NCBI GenBank assembly: GCA_023131215.1
Contig: JAGLZV010000133.1
Coordinates: 1 to 11,802, forward strand
DNA length: 11,802 nucleotides
Reading direction: 5' to 3'
Source: Candidatus Methanophagales archaeon
Lineage (GTDB): Archaea > Halobacteriota > Syntropharchaeia > Alkanophagales > Methanospirareceae
Made by a program: the position numbers and the translations under genes. Shown in pieces: positions 1 through 7,200 of this stretch. Below the pieces are notes generated by a model. It saw nothing but the letters and a program-made list of their open reading frames with translations. It was not told where the DNA came from and ran no database searches. Position 1 is the first letter of the stretch; every line of letters begins with the position of its first letter.

Positions 1-190
1 TCTCTGGTATCTTATCCTTTTCTTCTATCGGGTAACTTTCGAGCGTTACGAGGAAATATGGATGCCAACGCACGAATCTTTCCAAATCCTTTCTACGTTT
101 CTTTATTTCCTCTTTTGCGATTTCTATATGTCTCTTTTCGTCTGCCGTTATCCATGCAAAAGTCTCTTTTATCCTGAAACTCTCTTTCAT
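1..190 (-). CDS. UPF0280 family protein, N-terminal part (cut by window edge)
   Basis: The minus strand reads an open frame from an ATG at 190 to the window edge, giving 63 residues that begin MKESFRIKETFAWITADEKR. From memory, the opening MKE-F-IKET, the following ITADE-RHIE-AKE-I stretch, and the -YF-VTLE-YP segment match the start of archaeal UPF0280 proteins. These are small conserved proteins of methanogens and relatives, considered ApbE-like, with no established biochemical role. The residues seen are the amphipathic N-terminal helix and first strand; the conserved glycine-rich core lies outside the window. There is no convincing Shine-Dalgarno sequence before the ATG. The TATA-like element at 212-221 lies about 26 nt upstream, which would fit a leaderless or nearly leaderless transcript. 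The gene is divergent from the asparagine-synthetase-like gene. The family call is fairly firm; function is unknown. Confidence 0.8.
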   Translation of the reverse strand, partial: MKESFRIKETFAWITADEKRHIEIAKEEIKKRRKDLERFVRWHPYFLVTLESYPIEEKDKIPE

Positions 191-263
191 CTCAATTATT
201 TTATCTTTTCCTATATTTAAGGAATAAAATCTGTGTAAATCTGTGTAATCTCGTGGTCAACTC
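191..263. promoter_or_regulatory. Divergent intergenic promoter region
   Basis: This 73-base spacer separates two divergent genes. At 212-221 it holds TATATTTAAG, whose reverse complement is CTTAAATATA. The element is AT-rich and nearly symmetrical, so it could act as an archaeal TATA box in either direction. It lies about 26 nt from the minus-strand ATG at 190, predicting a leaderless start. On the plus strand it would place transcription start near 242, giving a leader of about 20 nt for the gene at 264. That leader shows no strong Shine-Dalgarno sequence. Promoter function is inferred from spacing and composition only. Confidence 0.45.
227..246 (+). repeat. Tandem 10-bp AAATCTGTGT repeat
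   Basis: AAATCTGTGT occurs twice head to tail (227-236 and 237-246), followed by AATCTCGTGGTC. On the minus strand this reads as a GACCACGAGATTACACAGATT type string. Similar ACACAGATT-type strings recur, from memory, in intergenic DNA of many environmental archaea and bacteria. Its role is unknown. It falls in the presumed 5' leader or promoter of the gene at 264. Confidence 0.6.
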
Positions 264-1247
264 ATGAAAGAGGAAGAAGTCTGCAGTAGGTTAAGAGAAC
301 TATTAAGAGATGCTGTAGAAAAAAACGCTGCGGATGCATTGCTGCTTTCCGGTGGATTAGACACGAGCATATTAGCTGCTGTTTCCGAAGAAGCGGGTAA
401 AAAAAGGAAAGCTCTTACAGTCTCTATGGCTGGAAGTTCTGCCCCTGACCTTGAATATGCAAAAAAGATAGCTCAGAAGTTTCTTTATGAACACCATTTG
501 ATCCACATAACAGAAAACGAAGCATTAGAAAAAATACCAGAGGTGATAAAAGCGGTTGGAAGTTTTGATCCTGCTCTTCCCAATGATTTAGTAATCTACA
601 TAGCGTTAAAGGAGGCAAAAAATCTCGGAATAGGAAGCGTAATGACCGGAGATGGAGCAGACGAGCTCTTTGCTGGTTATTCCTATATGCACGGGCTCTC
701 ACACGAGGAGTTGAATAAGTACATAAGAAATATTTCAAAAATGATGTGTTTCTCCTCTAACAAGCTGGGAGACTTTCTCGGTGTGGAGATAAAACAGCCG
801 TATCTTGATACCGGAATTGTTGACTTCGCTCTCGATATAAATCCAGGCTTGAAGGTAAAGGAAATAGAAGGGAGAAAATATGGAAAGTGGATATTGAGAA
901 GGGCGTATGAAAAAGAATTGGGTGAGGTAGCCTGGAGAGCAAAAGAACCGATAGAGTTCGGTTCTGGAACAACAAAGCTACGGGATATTATCGCTTCGAA
1001 AATTTCGGATGCTGAGTTCGCTGAGAAGAAAAGAGAATACGAGATGGAATTCATGAATAAAGAGCATCTCTTCTTCTATGAGATATATAAAAAGGTTGTG
1101 GGTGAAGTTCCAAAGGCAACAGCGAAGATGAAGATAAAAACAAATGTATGTCCGCTATGCAAGGCGGAACTGCCAGAAAATCGCTTCCATTGCTACATTT
1201 GCGGGTTCTCTTATCCTATTAGTAGATATATTGAAGAAGCTCGTTAG
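264..1247 (+). CDS. Asparagine-synthetase-like ATP-pyrophosphatase with C-terminal zinc ribbon
   Basis: The 327-residue protein has the N-type ATP-pyrophosphatase signature SGGLDTS at residues 29-35. It also has TGDGADELFAGY at 128-139 and PYLD at 179-182, the three hallmark blocks of the asparagine synthetase synthase domain. Such enzymes activate a carboxylate as an acyl-adenylate and then transfer nitrogen. The N-terminal glutaminase (Ntn, Cys2) domain of AsnB is absent: the ATP-binding loop begins within 30 residues of the start. If active, it must use free ammonia, another donor or a partner subunit. At the C-terminus C296-x2-C299 and C310-x2-C313 form a probable zinc ribbon, not part of standard AsnB. 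The catalytic region looks intact. ATG 264 is chosen because it is the first Met and lies just before the domain. No good Shine-Dalgarno is seen. The gene runs convergently into the giant gene with a 15-base gap. The substrate may not be aspartate, so I give no asnB symbol. Confidence 0.85.
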   Translation: MKEEEVCSRLRELLRDAVEKNAADALLLSGGLDTSILAAVSEEAGKKRKALTVSMAGSSAPDLEYAKKIAQKFLYEHHLIHITENEALEKIPEVIKAVGSFDPALPNDLVIYIALKEAKNLGIGSVMTGDGADELFAGYSYMHGLSHEELNKYIRNISKMMCFSSNKLGDFLGVEIKQPYLDTGIVDFALDINPGLKVKEIEGRKYGKWILRRAYEKELGEVAWRAKEPIEFGSGTTKLRDIIASKISDAEFAEKKREYEMEFMNKEHLFFYEIYKKVVGEVPKATAKMKIKTNVCPLCKAELPENRFHCYICGFSYPISRYIEEAR

Positions 1248-1262
1248 ATAGACGCACATGGT

Positions 1263-4200
1263 TCATTTTTTAGGAAGCTTTTGTGCGTGCTTTATTGCTT
1301 GCTGTGCGTGTTCCCATGCCTTCTTGTAGTGGTCGATAGCTTTGTCTGGCTTGCCTTTCGATACTTCTTCCGCTGCCTTGGTTAGTTCCTCCTTTGCCTT
1401 TGCTATCTCGTGGTCAACCTTATCCTGCTTCTTTGGATCGGTAACATTTGTGCTAATAGCGTCATTGAGTGCAGTTTCAGCGAGTAATTTGTCAGCTTTA
1501 ACAAGCTTATCAATTACATTTGTGCCGACATCACAGCACTCTGGACATTTTATCATCCTATTTAGTGCCGTGACCTCTAGATCTCCGAACGCCATTCCAA
1601 CGTCCAATGGCTGAGAACAAGATGTGTGGATCTTCTGGGTATCTGTAAGTGTTTCTGTTGCATTGTCATATATTTTTACCGTAGTTTCGGCTCCAAGCTT
1701 TCCTTTAGGTAGTGTAGTTCCATCAATGAAGATCGTGCCACCGGGTCTAACATTAGTGTAGCTAACAATCAGTTTGGAACCATCATATACTTCTATGTCC
1801 ACAGTAACTATTCCATTGTACTTTAGCGTTAAGTTTGTGACCTCTTTACACTTGCATAAATCGTGCATTATATCCTTGACAGCCTTCTTCTCTTCGTCAA
1901 AGACCTTGTGACCATGCTTTGGATCTAAGTGTGATGCATCGATCCACAACGAATCCTCAAGTGATTTGTTGATATGCTTGATAGCTTTGTCAATATCTTT
2001 TTGAGCGTGTTTGTCAGTGGTATTGATAGCTTCTAATTCAGTTATTGCATCTTCTTTGATATCATAAGCAGCGAGCACAGTGATAATCGTGGAATCATTG
2101 CCTATTCCGCTATCGTCATCTATTACTGTCAGAGTTACGTTATAGACGCCCTTGTCATAATAGATGTGTGTTGGTGTTAATGTTCCTGTTGCGGTGTAGC
2201 CGTCACCAAAATTCCATTTTATGGTGTGAGTGTCTAACCATCCTGGGTCTGTAAAGCTTCCGTTAAAGTTCACTGTGTCACCAGCAAAAACTTCTTGATC
2301 CGGTCCTGCTTCTACTATTGGCGCTACATTTAGCACTGTTGCAGTTGTATTCTCTATATCTATTGCTCCAAAACTATCTGTTACCTTTAGACTCACATTT
2401 CCAAAGTAGTCATCGCGCCAAGTATGGTTTACTATTCCGTTATTCACAGTTGCATTAGTCTCGTAAATCCCATCTCCATCGATATCCCATTCCCAGCTGA
2501 CTATGAAGTCATCGGGATCGCTGGAGCCACTCGCATTGAAGATTATTGCAGAGCCTTCGTAACCTGTGTAGGGTCCATCAGCATCCGCTACCGGTGGTCG
2601 GTTTGCGGTCACAGCAATAATGATGTAATCTATCTTGGTTTCGGTGTCTACATTCCCTTTGGCATCGGTAACCTTTAGAGATACGGTGTAAGTTCCTGGC
2701 TCAGTGTAATACCAGAACGGGTTTGCAAATAAGTTATCATCAATGCTCTCATCATTATTGAAGTCCCACTCGTAGGTGTAAGGAGGAAAACCTCCAGTAG
2801 TCTTGTCAGTGAACTTGATATCCTCAAATATCTTGGTCTCAGTGGGTGTAGCTGAGAAATCGACATTGAGCACAGGAACGACTGTGATGTAGCCTATTTT
2901 TGTCTCGGTGTCTGTGTTTCCCTCATCATCGGTTACGGTTAAGGATACAGTATAGGTTCCCGGCTCAGCATATTCCCAAGTTGGGTTTGGATCTGTGCTG
3001 TCAATGCTCCCATCATTATCAAAGTCCCACCCATAGGTATAGGGAGGATTGATGCCGGTAGTTAGATCGGTGAATTTGACATCCTCACAGACCTTAATCT
3101 CAGTGGGTTCAGCGCTGAATTCGGCATCTAATAAGCCCACTGCATCAAAATATTCGGCCCCCGAAGCCATAACAATCAGGGAATGACCACTAGGATCGGC
3201 ATAAACTTCGTAAACAAGAGCGTGAATCCCTGACTTGGCGGTGGATAAGGTTCTCTCCATCTCCAGCTTGTTCTCCCCTTGGATGAAATCTCGGGGAATC
3301 TCGAATTCATCAATAAGCTCATCCTCAGGATCATAGATCTGGACTTTAAACACCCCAGATATGTCTCTATTTACCTCAACATTGGCTTCCATCCTCATGG
3401 TTTCTCCAAACTCATAACTCCATTTATCCAAGCTGAATTCTACTATTCTCGCCGAATAACCGATGACATCAAAAGGATAGGAAGAGGAGAAATCCCCAAA
3501 GGTGTAGTCAATGTAGTAGGTTCCTGACCTTAGCTCAGGTAAGGTAAAGCACAAAGTAGTGGATCCGCTCACCGTCCCTTCCCAGATGAAGTCAGGGGCT
3601 GTTATGGTTAAGGTGTCGGTCCTGGCGGGCTCTATGTAGATGGTTACATCCTCGCCACAGCTATAAACCTGTTTATCGGTGTGCACTGTTATGCCACCTT
3701 CCTCAGGGGGCTTGGGGTAAACATACATTGAGTTTATGTAAAGGGCTCTTCCCGAGGATTCGTAAACAGTGTAGAGCATCTTTGCCCCGGTGAACTCTTC
3801 GATGGGGATGTTGAAGGTTAGTTCTTTGGATTCCAGGCCGGCCAGGCTGAACTCTTGCACCTCATCGTATCCATTGAACTTCACCCTGGAATATAGCTCT
3901 AGATCAAAATCCCTTTCATTGGTGACTCCCAAGGTAAGTACAGCAGTTTCCCCCACCCCATACAAGTTCTTATCCAGGCTAGCTTCAACTGAAATCTTTA
4001 CCCCTTGCACGAAGAAAGTGAATTCATCTCTCTTTCCATCCAGTTCATAAATCCCTTTGTAATTCTTTTCCTCTAAATCATCCGAGAGGGTAAAGGTGAA
4101 GCTTATCTCCTCTTCCTCGCCGGCTGCTATCCAGGTAGATTTAGTGTCCTCAAAGTCCGGCATGGATAATCTTACCGCAACTTCTCCTTCTATCCACCCA

Positions 4201-7200
4201 ATATTTTTAACTACAAATGTCACTGTGACATCTTGTCCAATAATGAAATTCATATTTTCCGGGATAATCGAAGTCACAATAAATTCTGGAGGAGAGAGGA
4301 CGTTAATCGTTACGTTTACTTCCTCAAATGGCGAGACATATTTCAAGAAATGTGATCCTTTGGTAAGGTTAAGTGAAACGCTATCTGTTATACTGTGGTC
4401 TTTTGGCACAAAGAAGCTTCTTGAAACGGTTTTGTCATCTATTGAAAAGGTAGCCTCAAACTCAGTATCTAGAAGCCCGGTGTTCTCTATGGTAAAGGGT
4501 ATCTCTACCTCTCCCTCAAGGTAGATCGGCCCGGGTGTTATCTCTATTTCTGCATCCTCACCCATAATTATCTCTTTCTGAACTATCTTTTCCACATCTC
4601 CAGAGATAACTACCTGAAGGATGGTATCTTCGGTGATGCTCATAGTGGTCTCTATTAGTCGGGATTCTCTTGCTGGAAGTGTTACATCCCATGTCTCGTC
4701 TCCCATGGCTACACTTAAGGTGACATCTACATTTCCGATGTTCTCGATCAAGGTGCTGACATCAAAGGGAGCAAGACCAGCGACATCCGGTGCTATGATG
4801 GCGACATTCACACTGGGGTATTCTATCCTGATGAAATCAGTGATTGTTACTCCATCAACCGTCCCCTCAAGGATGAAGGAGCTATCCTGAGCAGTGGTGG
4901 TAGTAAATAAGTGGCTTTGCCCAACATCCAAACTAAAGCTTTCAGTGTATATCTCCACACCATTTACTTTTAATGACAGGGTATAATCACTCGTTATATC
5001 CGCGGCATTCGTTACTTCCCCAGTGATTGTTATCTCCTCCAACGGCTTATACACTGCCTTATCAGTCTCCAGTGTCAAATGTGTATCTTCTACAGCGATA
5101 TAGAAATAAGCACTATCTTGAGCAATTGTCTGTGACGTCTCTGAGAACAGCGTGGAAACCAGCGTTAGCTTTCCTGTTGCATCCAAATCGACAATATCCA
5201 CTGGTATATCTATTTCTGCCCCCTCAGCGAGGCTGTCTACCGGGATCTCTTGCTCCCAGATTATCGTCCCTCCTACCTCTGCCTCAGAGACATATCCGAT
5301 GCCATAGAATGTTGCTACCTCCCTCGATCCTCCAGCTGGGACTGATACCGGATTCCACCATATCCCTATGGCGCTATCCGAGGTTATGGGGCAATCTGGA
5401 TCAACTGGATACTCCCACAAAGTGTCGGAAATACCTGGCCAATAGGCTATGACGAATTTATCAGGATCGAAACCAACGCCTCTAAGTGTCCCATGAGCAA
5501 TAACAGTGGGATCAGTTAATGAATCCATTGTTGTCCACCAGACAGGGACGTCAGCGCCAATGAATTCCAGCTCTTTTGTTACATCACCAACATCAGGTAT
5601 AACAAATGGCGCTCCATCATTGTCAGCGAGCTGAGTATCTATCATCACCCTGATTCCTATATCCTTTGCCATCTCGCCTTCATTTTCCACAATGTGTTTA
5701 ATCTGTAAGGCATCGGGATTACCAGTAGCAGAGTAAACAATGGTTAACCTTTGGGTTATGATGACATCATCAATCTTCCAAGTAGATACTATGGAGGAAT
5801 CATCGAAGTGAGGTAAAGAAATAAATTCACCTCCTAAGGCCTCTTCTGTGCCATATCTGTAATCATTCCCATTTATCCTGATCGTGGTAAAGGATGACCA
5901 AGGGTCATAAGGGTGACCGTACATCAACTCTGCATAGTCATCACTCGCAATTTCAGGATCACCTCCGGTTGTGCCTACTGTGAATGTTCCCACCTCATCG
6001 TAATCGTAAGTATCTACCACTGCCTCTATAAAATCGTTAAATATCTTGAGACGGTCATAGAAGGATTCAGTGGTAACCTCAGGCGCTACCCGATACCTGC
6101 CGGAATAAATCTTAAGATCTAATGTGGCATTCTCGATCGCTCTGCCGGAATTCGTAACATGGGTGGAGGCATGGATGGTCTCATCGGTGAAATAAACCTC
6201 CTTATCCGTAGAGACCTCTAGGGAGGCGCGTACTCCGCTTATGGTGAGTGTTTTTGATAGCCGGGTTGTCCTGCCTGTGTTTTGGTCATTACATTGTGCC
6301 GTAAGGTAATAATTTCCACTTGTTGCTTGACCGGGGATTGAAAATTCAAGTGTCTTGCTTTCCCCTGCATGAATATCTTGCGGCGCTGGGTTCTCCTCTT
6401 CGTAAATTACGAGCCCGCGAGAATCCCGCAGTTGAAAGGAATAGTTAAAAGTGGTGTCAACACCACCAACATTTGACAGAATAGCGGTCAGGCTCTCCCC
6501 AGCGTTGTAGCTTGTTCTATCCATAGTCAGAACCAACTCCGATTGTGGTATGCAGAAATAGTATTCCTCTGTCCGGTTATCAAATTCAATGGTGAGGATA
6601 ACCTCATGCCTGCCAGGGGTGATGTCCCCCGGGATGGTCAAATCATAGTGGATGGTTTCGGTTTGAGCCGGCTCTAAGGCGAAATCCCTAGGTTCGCTAA
6701 CGCCCAGGTCTGGAATGGAGACATCGATTCTGGAACTCCAAGGAGCTGCGCCGACATTGCTTACCTCCAGATCTATGCCCATGTTCTCTCTTGCTCGATA
6801 CGCCTTATCTAGATGGTCAAACTTCACATTCACAATATATGGTCTGACCACCTCAAAATGTGTTGAATCAGAACCGACCTTATTTGCATTTACGTATGCC
6901 TCTGCCGTTACCGAATAGATGCCGAGCTTTGCATCGGCAGGCAAATGAAAGTTGACCGTTTCCTCCTGAGAGCCAGGGGTAATAGTCATAGCAAGAGTAT
7001 CTTCGAAAACCTTGCTCTGCTCTGGATCCAGCACCCTGACCACTCTGGTGAAACTATAAGGAAAACTACGCTGGTTTACAAGGTCTAAATGTATGGAGAC
7101 GTCCTCACCAGGATAATACTTCTCCTTGTCCGTTGTTAAACTAACGGAAATCTTAGGATAGAGTACATTGACCGCTCTGCGAGTATAGCCTAAGCGAGTG

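Noticed and set aside
683..1054. Minus-strand open frames inside the synthetase-like gene
   Set aside because: Antisense to conserved catalytic blocks, with low-complexity Ser/Phe composition typical of shadows.
1263..1400. C-terminal membrane anchor or archaeosortase (PGF-type) signal on the giant protein
   Set aside because: The last 90 residues are charged Lys/His/Glu-rich helices ending KLPKK, with no hydrophobic segment or sorting motif.
4096..4524. Plus-strand 142-codon open frame (also 5027-5452)
   Set aside because: These are Ser/Thr- or Leu/Pro-rich readings antisense to Ig-like repeats, with no promoter or domain; shadow frames.
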